A DNA stretch of 64,000 nucleotides, from the NCBI GenBank assembly GCA_036245805.1, contig BTRK01000003.1, forward strand, positions 6,200,001-6,264,000, written 5' to 3'. Shown piece by piece: positions 44,832 to 55,223 of this stretch (position 1 is the first letter of the stretch; every line of letters starts with the position of its first letter). Below the pieces are notes generated by a model, which was not told the DNA's origin, searched no databases, and was given only the letters and a program-made list of their open reading frames with translations. This DNA comes from Pristionchus mayeri (taxonomy: Eukaryota; Nematoda; Chromadorea; Rhabditida; Neodiplogasteridae). The position numbers and the translations under genes were made by a program.

Positions 44832-44941
44832 ATGCGGTGTTAAAAACCGCGCGTTCGATCTTAGATTTGAATTCCCGCAATTTCATATCCGTTCCCTGAA
44901 GAGCAAATCAAAGATCTAACACGCGATTTTTAACACCGCAT
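44832..44941. repeat. 110-bp hairpin element
   Basis: ATGCGGTGTTAAAAACCGCG pairs with CGCGATTTTTAACACCGCAT, and inner stems match further. It looks like a small MITE. No target duplication is clear. Confidence 0.7.
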
Positions 44942-45848
44942 GAGAAGGGAATGATTTGCGAAATTCTGCTTGTGAACAATATTGTTTTCAAATGGTCAAT
45001 TTTTAATTTTAGACAGTACTCACGACCACAAATTACTTCCACTCTCAACCCACTTACTTTATACACCGTTTGCAGCGCAAGAATAGCGGGAAGTTCCGTA
45101 CTCCAAATAATCCTCTTACCCCGTTCCTGACGCGTACGTGATCGTCGTTCACGTTCTTCTTCGTTATACGATGTCTGGTGAGGGAAGATACATTATCGTA
45201 AAGCGAAACGTCATTCAAAGCATCCTACTTAGGATTTCTAAGTTAGGAATAGCTTCGCATGAAAGACCTCTCATTCTATGAGCTGTGTCACAGATCTCAC
45301 TCACAGTGATTCCAATACAATCTGTAATTCCAAATCTGAGAAATTGTCCAAGTCCAGTGAAGTCGTGGTAAAAATTTCGGAGCTTCTTTTCGTTGTGGAG
45401 ATCGATGCATTGCTTATAAAATCTTCAACAATTGGATTTTGCCTTTACTCCTCCTTTAATTGACTGTATCAAAGAGACAAAGACGTATTTTTTCAATAGG
45501 TACTTGAATGCATTTATAGTTATTGATCTTGCTCCTAGATCGATTACTTAAAGATTTCAACAGTAGGCGGAAGAATGCATAACCACGGCTCGTTGCGAAA
45601 GAGCGATAACCGATCTCAAAGGCATGCGACGCACGCGAGCTTCTAGGCCGCGCGCGAAATTCAAATGAGTAAAAATATTCCGGCTCCGGTTTTTGTGGTT
45701 CAATTTTTTAAAATCGTTTGATTCATTATAATGATGAATTGTATTGGTTTTTCTTTTCCAAATTCTAGGTATTATCACGCGTGTCACATAAGAATCCAAT
45801 AAACTTGTTCACAGTGAAAACGTTGAACATTAATAGGCACCGGTTTTC
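44942..45848. other. Intergenic with an M1 fragment
   Basis: A partial M1 MITE lies at about 45,365-45,462, ending GCCTTTACTCCTCCTTTAA. The remainder shows no gene. Confidence 0.45.
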
Positions 45849-46540
45849 GATAGCCCGTAGGGTCCCCTACAAGATTCCACCAAGCTTTGTACCAAATATT
45901 CGATTTCAAAGATTTGGTAAGTCACGAAAGTTTGAAGATACCAAAATTTGCCAACTTTGAGGCTTCATAACTTCTTTCAAAAAATAATATTTTTAATAAT
46001 TACTTTCAGAGCGTGTTCCTACCATCAGTGGGAACATACGTATTTCGTTAATTCATGCAAAATTTAATTTTCATTTTTGTAAATCGATTTAATTTATTCA
46101 TTTTTACCACAACTCGAAGCCAGAAGATTCCAATAGCTCAATAGATAGAGCTCGTCAAGAGAAATCGAATGATATGCTGAATGTGGTAGCTACGGGGGTG
46201 CGGAAGCGAAATATTTGCATAATTAGAAATTTTTCGACACCTAATTCCCCCGTTATTTCTTGTGCGACGTGTCATTTCGCCCTCTCATTGTTCCCTCTCA
46301 TTCGCTGTTACTCGGCGCGGTGCCTTTACCGTGGACAAATATTGTTCTACTTTCTAGTTACATCATTTTGCTGTGTAATTCGCATGTTTTGGATACTGTG
46401 ATATTGTTGTTCAGAATGGATTCCAAAGATGATGGAATACGGATGAATTGCACAACACAAACATTATGAAAGTTGTGCCACTAGGTTTACTCTAATGCGC
46501 GTATTTAGAACTACTTTATGGGCAATAAAGGAAACCCATG

Positions 46541-46607
46541 GAATCTTCTAAAATGTTCCAAAGATAGCGGACACTCACGAAAACCTTCTAGAATGCTCGA
46601 AAGAAAA
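46541..46607 (+). promoter_or_regulatory. Heat-shock-element-like segment
   Basis: TTCTAAAATGTTCCAAAG and TTCTAGAATGCTCGAAAG are alternating nTTCn/nGAAn pentamers, imperfect relatives of the arrays at 55,045 and 56,672. Confidence 0.4.
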
Positions 46608-46867
46608 GGAGCAGGCCAGTCGATTGCGCGCGCCGCGAAGCGAGCAATTAGCTGGTTGAGGATAATACAACGACTATTAGAACAAATATTATTTGAACAT
46701 CACGAGGAATAGTTGTCTATGTAGTGCATCTATCACAGGTTTAACTGATCAATCGTTAATATCCGAACGCCTTTATTTTGCAAAAGCTTCAAGATAAAAA
46801 TTGTTAAATAATTGTCCATGCTTGACATTGATCATTGGCGTAAGAACAAATAGCAAAAACGATACAT

Positions 46868-46935
46868 CGTTGATGGGGTTCGAACCCTAGGCGTATGGGC
46901 GACACTTCCGCATCCACTCCATTCGACCATAACAG
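46868..46935 (-). pseudogene. tRNA-like sequence
   Basis: On the minus strand, TGGTCGAATGG (A-box-like, 46,919-46,929) is followed by GGGTTCGAACCCC (B-box, 46,875-46,887) at tRNA spacing. The intervening anticodon stem and the acceptor do not pair well. It may be a decayed tRNA or SINE head. Confidence 0.45.
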
Positions 46936-48141
46936 CTATGTATGAAATGCCAAGGAAACTCCTAAAGTATCAACGGGAAAGTATCGATCTCCCTCATCGC
47001 TTCTTTTGCGGTCGATCGCGAAATGAGAGGGCGAAATGACACGTCGCACAAGAAATAACGGGGAATTAGGTGTCGAAAATTTTCTAATTATGCAAATATC
47101 TCGCTTCCGCACCCCCGTAGCTACCACATTCAGCATATCATTCGATTTCTCTTGACGAGCTCTATCTATTGAACTATTAAAATCTTCGGGCTTCGAGTTG
47201 TGGTGAAAATGAATAAATTAAATCAATTTTCAAAAATGGAAATTAAATTTTGCATGAACCAACGAAATACGTATGTTCCCACTGATGGTAGGAACACGCT
47301 CTGTAAGTAATTAGTAAAAATATTATTTTTGAAAGAAGTTATGAAGCCTCAAAGTTGGCAAATTTTGGTCTCTTCAAACTTTCGTGACCTACCAAGTATT
47401 TGAAATCGAATATTTGGTACAAAGCTTGGTGGAATTTTGTAGGGGACCCTATGGGCTATCAAAAAAGGGAGAGAAACATTGGGGTCAAAAACTGTGAACA
47501 AAACCCACTGATTTTATTGGATTCTTACGTGACACGCGTGTTATTATGGAGAACAATCACATACAGATTCTTAGTCGCTTTAATAGCGTTCGAGTGCTGT
47601 TTTCGAGTCCCAGTAAGCGATAGTTTTAAAAAAATTGTGAGTTGGTGCGGCTTTTTAAAAATATGTAGGCTCTGATAAATAGTAGATCTGCGCATAATGC
47701 GCATAATGAACTAATGCTGAACCAATTCTGACCCCTCCTTCAATTCGTTCTTCCCGTCTTCCCGTTTTTGTGAAACATACGATGGCAACAACTTCGCCAA
47801 GCGAGCCCCCAGTCGGCGAACTTCATTACTTCTAACCTCGGACAGGTCGCCATTCTCCTTTTCAAGAGCGTCTAATCCCCCACTTCCATTTTGTGTAATA
47901 GGATCAAGTTCGTATGTCTTACACTAGCTTTCACCTTTTGTTATTGTTTTGTTTTGAAGATTAATTGATGGTTGAAAAAATAGCTCACAACGTGCAAAAC
48001 ATATTCACGGGCATCTAACGCGACAAAATACTAAAAATCACTCGAAATTTCTGATCTCTAGCTTGAAAATGTTCCACTCTCTCAATTCTCCATACTATCT
48101 CGCTCACTACCCGGTGCGGATAGAGCGCGCCCTCTCGCCCT

Positions 48142-49006
48142 CCTATATGAGGCCGGTCGCATAAGAATCGGCCAATCGAGTGGTATGGCTGGCACAGTTA
48201 ATTTTCGAAAAACTGTGAAAAGAGGTTTTCGAGGGATCATCGTGGTCTACTTAATTTCTCACCAATTCGACTGGTGCAGCCGGGCTGCATATCGGTCAAT
48301 TTCAGTGGTATTGTCGTAACTCAGTGAGTATGTTAGCAAATATCATGAAAATCGTACAGCAAGTAAATCTTGCCATGGAGATTCCGATTTTGGAATTGTC
48401 TTAGTCAATTTCAAGTCGTGAAAAAAATTGAAACTACATTTTCGAACATAATTCAAAAGTGGAACTAGCTTTTTCCATAGGTGGATGCGTCGTGTTCTTA
48501 CGATCATTTTTCGTATTCTATGTGCAATGTTTGGAGGGCTCTGTGAGGTTAGGCGGTCCCGACCAAAATAGTGCGGTCCCAACATTTTTTCCGGGACCGC
48601 ACTACTGGTTTTCTTAAAAAAATAGTGCGGTCCCAATATTTTTTCCGGGACCGCACTATTTTTTTGAGAAAACCAGTAGTGCGTTCCCTTTTTTTTTCTG
48701 GGACCGCACTATTGGCTTTCTTAAAAAAATAGTGCGGTCCCAATATATTTCAGGGACCACACTTTTTTGAGTCAGAGAACCCTTTGCTCCAAGTTTTTTT
48801 CTGGGACCGCGCTATTTTTAAGGTTTTAAAATTGTGCGCTCCTCAAATTTTTCCGGGACCGCACTATTTTCGTTCACAAATGCCATAACATTTTGCAGCA
48901 CATTCGAAAATAGAGGGGTCCCTAAAAAATAGTGCGGTCCCTTCTCGCCCACTCCAATGTTGAATCTCTGCATCGGATAAAACGCTTCTTTCGTAAATAC
49001 ATTTAT
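48142..49006 (+). repeat. Long repeat A, left flank of the Merlin gene, with GGTCCC/GGGACC hairpin array
   Basis: From CCTATATGAGG to AAATACATTTATTGAT the segment is repeated in inverted orientation at 52,968-54,038 (which carries an extra 277-bp hairpin) and again directly, but truncated, at about 57,840-58,935. From 48,550 onward it consists of variants of AGTGCGGTCCC...GGGACCGCACT, each able to form a hairpin. Copies A and B flank the transposase gene symmetrically, so they may be long terminal inverted repeats of that element. Confidence 0.8.
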
Positions 49007-49082
49007 TGATCAACACATGTATTGTACATAGTTATTGCAAAAAAAATTGTAAATGATGATGAAAACGACAAACGAAGTGTAT

Positions 49083-51660
49083 TCAGTTATTCTCATTCTT
49101 TCTTCCTTTTCCAGATCCGCCTCCACGCCCTCCATTTCCTAAAACATTTATTAATTGTATTTTCTTGTAATTTTTTTGGAAATTTAGCTTTAGAATATTT
49201 CTTAGCATCAATGATAGTAATTTCGTGAATAATGTTTTTCAAAAATATTTACAATCGTACCGTTTCCATTTCCTTGTCCTCTCTTGCGTCCTCCGTTGCT
49301 TCCAGTCGATCCATCTCCAGTTCCTTGTCCTCTCGTGCGTACTCCGTTGCTTCCGGTTGATCCGTCTCGAGTTCCTTGTCCTCTCGTGCGTCCTCCGTTG
49401 ACTGAAACGATGATATTTTAATTGCATTTTTTGCAATACATTTTTATTGTTATGTTTACGTATGTGTTCGCATAAATTGGAAAAGTTTGGTTTATAATAA
49501 TTTAAGGAATATTTTTTTTTGCAATTGTACCATCTCCATTTCCTTGTCCTCTCGTGCGTCCTCCATTGCCTCCAGTCGATCCATCTCCAGTTCCTTGTCC
49601 GCGTACTCCGTAGCCTAAAACAATTATCTTTCAATCGTGGATTGATTATTTTTTTGTAATACACGTGTAGTGTTATGTTTTAATGTATGTGTTCGCATTA
49701 ATTGGGAAAGTTTAATATGTTTTGCAATCGTACCATCTCTATTGACTTGTCCTCTCGTACGCACTCCATTGCTTCCGGTTGATCCGTCTCCAGTTCCTTG
49801 TCCTCTCGTACGTCCTCCATTGCCTCCAGTCGATCCATCTCTAGTTCCTTGTCCGCGTACTCCGTAGCCTAAAACGATTATCTTTCAATCGTGGATTGAT
49901 TATTTTTTTTGTAATACACGTGTAGTGTTATGTTTTAATGTATGTGTTCGCATTTTTGGGAAAGTTTAATATGTTTTGCAATCGTACCATCTCTATTGAC
50001 TTGTCCTCTCGTACGCACTCCATTGCTTCCGGTTGATCCGCTTCCACTGCTTGCATCAGCTTTTCCGGCTTTCGTTCCATGAGATTTAGTCGGCTTTGGA
50101 GTCGTGGTGGAAGGCTGAAATGTGTCTCTAAGAGAGTTAAGGTAAATAGTAATTCTAAGGACAATTCTCAGGGGAAATGTTTTATATGATTTTACTGGGT
50201 TCTCAAATTAAAAAAAAAGGAAAAGTTGAATAATTAACTTACAGTTGAAGTAGTAGTAGTAGTTCTTGGAGTCGTCGTCGGTAGCCTGGTTGTCATGGTG
50301 AGCGCCGTCGTTGATGACTGAAATACTTTATATTTAAGCATGAATTATTAATTTATAATATTTTTTATAAAAAGTGTGATAAATGAGAATTGTAGTACGT
50401 TATTTAATGAAGTGAAGAGTGAAAAAGTATCACCTTTGGAGCTGATGAGTGGTCGAGGAATGTGTGACGGCGTTCGGCGAATTGGGATTATTCGGTCGAT
50501 TCTTCTTGCCAGGAGGCGATCGAATCTGATCCTCGTCGGAGTCCCTTGTCTCCGAAGAGTCATCGGATTCGAAATCATCGGATTCGTCCTTGCTTCCAGT
50601 AGTGACAAGGGGAGGTGGAGTTGTGGAATCGTCATCAAACTTGTGATCAGATCTTCTATACAACATCATCTCATAGATGAGATGGTTTAGAAGTTTGGTC
50701 TTCTCTAATCTCCTTCTCCAAATGTAATTGTAGAGGTAGCTCTGCATTCTCATCTCTGGCACTCCGTAGTATGCCTTCAGCCGTCTCTTCAGAGCCCCCC
50801 ACGTCGCCTCTACCGACTGAGTGTGGATGTCGGGGTCAATCGGGTTCACGAAGTTGTACTGAAACGGTAATTCATGAACGATTGAAGTGTTTTAGAATTT
50901 GTGAAACATTTATATTTTTGGCAGATTTGAGATACGTGTTCAAGCGTGAGCAAGTTTATAAAATGATCACTTTGTGATTTACAACTCCGTATCCGTAAGC
51001 GTTGTTGAGAGTTTTGATTCCATTATAAACGGCCCATCCATCGGACATAATCATCGTATCTGAAAGAATAGTGAGTCGTTCTTATCATCAATATTCTCAT
51101 ATTTTTTTTAATAACATATTTTTATGAAACACATTAGCGAGACAAAATTTTTATTGGAAATAATTCTTACTTGGCATCACGTATTTCTCTAATATATGTA
51201 GAAGAACATCAGCTCCACGGCTATCGACGATTTCCATTGCAACCTGAATATTGATTCATTGTTTTTTCAATGTTGAATGTATCATTGAACTTTTTTTTCA
51301 ATTTATAAGCATATACATTAACCTACTCAATCGATGCCAAGAAAATATTACCTTGTTGGAATCTCTTTCCACGAGTCCGAACACCCACACTTGTTTGCGG
51401 CCCAACATCTTTCAACGGTTATATTTAACCTTGAAGACTCGTCAGTGATTCGTCAATCTCAACGATGGTACCTGTAGAGATAGTGATAAAACATCATTGA
51501 ATGTTTTAAATGCATTTACCAGGTCTTCCCATCTTGAGATTATCTAGGTTTAACTCTCTATCAGCCCATGTTCCGTAAGGTCACGGTACATTTGATAGTG
51601 TGCGCTGACAGTCGCAACGCTGATACCGAAATCTTTGGACACCTGAGAAATGGAATTTAG
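49083..51660 (-). pseudogene. Merlin-type DDE transposase with Gly/Arg-rich tail (frameshifted)
   Basis: Minus-strand multi-exon gene. The core exons 51352-51471, 51171-51243, 50971-51059 and about 50434-50858 encode TIVEIDES (first D), KMLGRKQVWVFGLVERDSNK, VAMEIVDSRGADVLL, NTMIMSDGWAVYNG (second D), then NPIDPDIHTQSVEATW (E) and KRRLKAYYGV. These are the hallmarks of IS1016/Merlin DDE transposases. A frameshift plus a TGA interrupts the stretch after VEIDES, and another frame break lies in the N-terminal exon (about 51,540-51,645, VSKDFGISVATVSAHYQMYR), so the enzyme is dead as read. Downstream come a Thr/Pro-rich exon (50243-50317) and exons 49988-50114, 49734-49868, 49531-49614, 49261-49401 and 49083-49138, which stay in frame and encode repeats of GSTGSNGVRTRGQG ending GRKNENN. 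The link from 50,434 into the tail is uncertain. Confidence 0.75.
49531..50114 (-). repeat. Tandemly duplicated exon-intron unit (254-bp period)
   Basis: Exons 49734-49868 and 49988-50114 share their downstream halves, and introns 49615-49733 and 49869-49987 are both 119 bp and nearly identical. The introns interrupt codons after the first base (GAT G|GT), so each added exon of 3n length keeps the frame. Confidence 0.75.
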
Positions 51661-52559
51661 CAAATCATTGGAGCAATCCAATACGTTAAACTCGATTTTT
51701 AAAAATTCGATGTTCTTGAAATATTTATTCCTGGGGTAAACAAAGGTGTAGACTACTATTCTGATAAAATCTCAGGAGGTAAGGTAGCTTTACTTTTCAC
51801 GACGGCGAAAAAAAAATAGAAAAAAATGGTATTGAGGATTTTTTTTTGCACTTTTCGAAACTAAGACTTTTCGCACCACAAAAAGTGTCAACAGAACAGT
51901 TGTTCTATTGTAAACGCCGGTCATTATGGTTTTTTGAACGAAACTCTAGCTCAATTTTACGCATTTTATTAATTTTTGAACTTTCGAAATTTCCAGAGTC
52001 GGCTTTTAGGCAGTTTTGAGAAATCGCGGAATCCGTATGTACAAAAAACATCCTAGACCTTAGGGACACCTACTACGATAATCTCAAATAGATCCGATCA
52101 ATTTTGTCAAATGGGGTGTCATTTTATTTAATCTCTCATAAAACGTGTGATAATATGAAAACATTTACTTCAATGGATTCTCGATGATGTTGGCAGCTAG
52201 GTAGAATTCTTGTGATATTGTCAATCGGTTCCCTTTGAAGAAAGAATCATCTCTGTTAGGGTATTTGCAATTAAACATGGTATGCTTTCCTATTTCAAAC
52301 ATCAATGTGAAAAGACAGCAGTGACACTCACCTGAGAGATTTCTTCGACGAGTAAGTATGTCCAATTACGAACCCAATATCATCCATTGTATTATTTCGA
52401 TAACATTCAATATATTCTCAAAATTTCAGGTGAACGCTGAGCAGTCTACTCATTGTAGTGACCTCCCTCTCCTCCAAGACGACCTCGGCCGGTTAATTTG
52501 CGTTGAATATGTGAACGTTGTGAGAGTACGCAACCCTTTTTAACATTTAACTCTTGTTA
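51661..52559. other. Upstream region of the Merlin gene
   Basis: AT-rich. Contains the likely N-terminal end of the transposase (up to about 52,370), but no exon could be defined confidently. No other gene seen. Confidence 0.35.
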
Positions 52560-52867
52560 GTAGAGTTTCCCTTGATAGAATTGAATCCGTAATTCCAATG
52601 TCGCGGACAAAGGAGTGATCCAATTCCATTCTTTCCATTCCCCTCACGCGGAGCAAAGTTTTGGAATTCCATTTAAATAAATTACGAACATTCAACCTAT
52701 TTTCGCCATTTAATTTCAATATTCCCCCTGTATAGAATTCGAATAACAGTAATTACATTTCGATCGGAATTCTAATTATTGACCGCTCGTATGCAGGCTC
52801 GGTAATGGAAGTGAGTTCACGATTTTAGAATTCCAATAGCCTAATTTTTCCATCAAGGGAACTCTAC
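52560..52867. mobile_element. MITE with TIR GTAGAGTTTCCCTTGAT (308 bp)
   Basis: The ends are GTAGAGTTTCCCTTGAT and ATCAAGGGAACTCTAC. TTGTTA flanks both sides (52,554-52,559 and 52,868-52,873), a possible 6-bp target duplication (or a TA/TTA duplication in context). No coding capacity. Confidence 0.75.
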
Positions 52868-52967
52868 TTGTTATCTTTCAATTGTACCGATTTTTTCTCA
52901 TCTGACTCTGATATCGAAATATGCTGAATATATTATGTACGGCAAGCTTGAACGAACGAAACATGCA

Positions 52968-54038
52968 TATCAATAAATGTATTTACGAAAGAAACGTTTT
53001 ATCCGATGCAGAGATTCAACATGGGCGAGAAGGGACCGCACTTTTTTTAGGGACCCCTCTATTTTCGAATGTGCTGCAAAATGTTATGGCATTTGTGAAC
53101 AAAAATAGTGCGGTCCCGGAAGAAGTTGAGGACCGCACAATTTTAAAACCTTAAAAATAGCGCGGTCCCAGAAAGAAATTGGAGCAAATGGTTTTATGAC
53201 TCACAAATAGTGCGGTCCCGGAAAAAAAATTGGGGACCGCACTACTGGTTTTCTCAAAAAAATAGTGCGGTCCCGGAAAAAATATTGGGACCGCACTACT
53301 GGTTTTCTTACAAAAATAGTGCGGTCCCGGAAAAAATGTTCGGACCGCACTATTTTGGCCGGGACCGCCTAACCTAACAGAGCCTGTTTGGAGAATACTA
53401 TTTTTTGCTACGATCCGTTTTATGTCGGCATTTTACATCCCCTCCTCCACCCTCACCGCGCTCTGGTGAGGCAAGAATGACGAATGGGCGAATTTTATTA
53501 TGTTTCATTTCGTGTTGAAGAACCGTGTTCACACATTTCTTCTGATCGCCGTGAAACATAATGAAATTCTCCCATTCGCCATTCTTGCCTCGGGAGGGTG
53601 GAGGAGGGGATGTAAAATGCCGACATAAAACGGATCGTAGCAAAAAATAGTATTCTCCAAACTTTGCACATAGCAAACGAAAAATGATCGTAAGAACACG
53701 ACGCATCCACCTATGCAAAAAGCTAGTTCCACTTTTGCCTTATGTTCGAAAATGTAGTTTTAATTTTTTCACGACTTGAAATTGACTAAGACAATTCCAA
53801 AATCGGAATCTGCATGGCAAGATTTACTTGCTGTACGATTTTCATGATATTTGCAAACATACTCACTGAGTTACGACAATACCACTGAAATTGACCGACA
53901 TGCAGCCCGGCTGCACCAGTCGAATTGGTGAGAAATGAAGTAGACCACGATGATCCCTCGAAAACCTCTTTTCACAGTTTTTCGAAAATTCAATGTGCCA
54001 GGCCTTGTTTGATTCGTAGGCGACCAGCCTCATATAGG
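52968..54038 (-). repeat. Long repeat B, inverted partner of repeat A
   Basis: Reverse complement of 48,142-49,006, including the GGGACCGCACT hairpin array (53,030-53,370), but interrupted by the 277-bp hairpin at 53,386-53,662. It also forms the outer part of the giant palindrome's left arm. Confidence 0.85.
53386..53662. repeat. 277-bp hairpin inserted in repeat B
   Basis: GTTTGGAGAATACTATTTTT pairs with its complement ending at 53,662. Repeat A lacks it. Its flanks are inverted (TTTGGAG / CTCCAAA) rather than directly repeated. The mirror copy is 58,216-58,492. Confidence 0.8.
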
Positions 54039-54552
54039 CAGGCTTCGCGCCAACGAGAGGCAAGTGGCGCGACGCGTCGATGCGCTGCGTGCTTCCTAGA
54101 TCTGCCTGTAACGAGCCGTGTAACATATTTCAATTGGATTTATTAGTATTTTTTATTACTTCTTAACTGGAAATAGACAGAGGACAAGATATTGAGAATA
54201 GGAGGGTGAATTGGTAGTAGTAGGAAGGTGGAAACGAAAATGTTCCAAGTGATGAATTTGATAGAGGACGAAAGTGGAAAGGGAAGGAGAGAGTGGAGGG
54301 ATCATACGCAAGACAGTTACAAATTTACTGTTATTAGAATCTTATTCAGCTTTATTTGATAACTATAGTAAAATAAATATAATGTTTTATTCCATGTCTT
54401 CTCATCATCAGCCAAATTTCGCGAGAATAGAAACTTTGAAGTCCCCGCTACTCTGGAGTTGCATAGTGGGCATATAGGCAACACTCAGGGCCTATTGATA
54501 ATGTTTTGAGCACTAACAATTCATACTCCAAGATGCACTGCTGTCATCAATA

Positions 54553-54595
54553 CCTATATATAAAGCGCTGTGTCCGTCTGTCCGTCTGTCCGGAT
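54553..54595 (+). repeat. Helitron-like terminal phrase
   Basis: CCTATATATAAAGCGCTGTG followed by three GTCCGTCT repeats. Similar AT-rich, GCGCTGTGTCCGTC starts are what I remember of nematode Helitron 5' ends. Mirror copy at about 57,283-57,325. No Rep/helicase gene is present and the 3' hairpin/CTRR end was not found. Confidence 0.35.
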
Positions 54596-54639
54596 TGCGA
54601 AATAGGTAGGGAAGGGGTGGATGGCCTTAGAAGGGCATA

Positions 54640-55040
54640 GGTCCACTACCGTATACCAATCAATAATTAGCATAGGGTTAACTACCGTATACCAATCGAT
54701 AATTAGCCATGGGTCAACCATTATTCCGTGTGTCAGATTTATGACTTTGACCTTTGATCTTTGAATTACCGTATGCCAATCAATAATTAGCATTGGGTCA
54801 ACTACCGTATGCCAATCGATAATTAGCCATGGGTCACCTATTATTCCGTGGGTCAGATTTATGATTTTGACCTTTGATCTTCGAATTACCATATGCCAAT
54901 CAATAATTAGCATTAGGTCAACTATCGTATACCAATCGATAATTAGCCATGGGTCACCTATTATTCCATGGGTCAGATTTATGATTTTGATCTTTGATCT
55001 TTGAATGACAGTATACCAATCAATAATTTGCTATGGGCCA
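54640..55040. repeat. Minisatellite, ~120-bp unit, about three copies
   Basis: Units contain ACCGTATGCCAATCAATAAT, TAGCCATGGGTCA and GACCTTTGATCTTTGAATTA phrases. Read on the minus strand the array gives a repeating pseudo-peptide, which is only a consequence of the period being open in that frame. Mirror copy at 56,838-57,238. Confidence 0.85.
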
Positions 55041-55044
55041 AAGG

Positions 55045-55206
55045 TTCTAGAATGTTCCAGAATGTTCGAAAATGTTCCAAAGCTTCTAGAATGTTCCAGA
55101 AAGTTCGAAAATGTTCCAAAGCTTCTAGAATGTTCCAGAAAGTTCGAAAATGTTCCAAAGCTTCTAGAATTTCCAGAAAGTTCTTAAATGTTCTAAACCT
55201 TCTAGC
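55045..55206 (+). promoter_or_regulatory. Tandem heat-shock-element array (left copy)
   Basis: About four 39-bp repeats whose core is TTCTAGAATGTTCCAGAAAG followed by TTCGAAAATGTTCCAAAGC. These are contiguous alternating nTTCn/nGAAn pentamers at 5-bp spacing, the binding pattern of heat shock factor trimers. The last unit is degenerate. The mirror array is at 56,672-56,833. No gene is seen next to it. Confidence 0.7.
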
Positions 55207-55223
55207 ATGTTGAAGAACATTCA

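Larger units (their letters stand above)
45849..47461. repeat. Foldback with a 650-bp loop (1.6 kb)
   Basis: GATAGCCCGTAGGGTCCCCT at 45,849 pairs with the complement ending at 47,461. Arms match over about 480 bp (for example both encode MLNVVATGVRKR when read inward), giving a symmetry axis near 46,655. The loop (about 46,330-46,980) holds a heat-shock-element-like segment and a minus-strand tRNA-like sequence. No gene is encoded. Confidence 0.85.

Noticed and set aside
54554..54913. 119-codon frame with repeated LIIDWHTVV
   Set aside because: It is the translation of the ~120-bp minisatellite. The identical mirrored frame at 56,965-57,324 follows from the palindrome.
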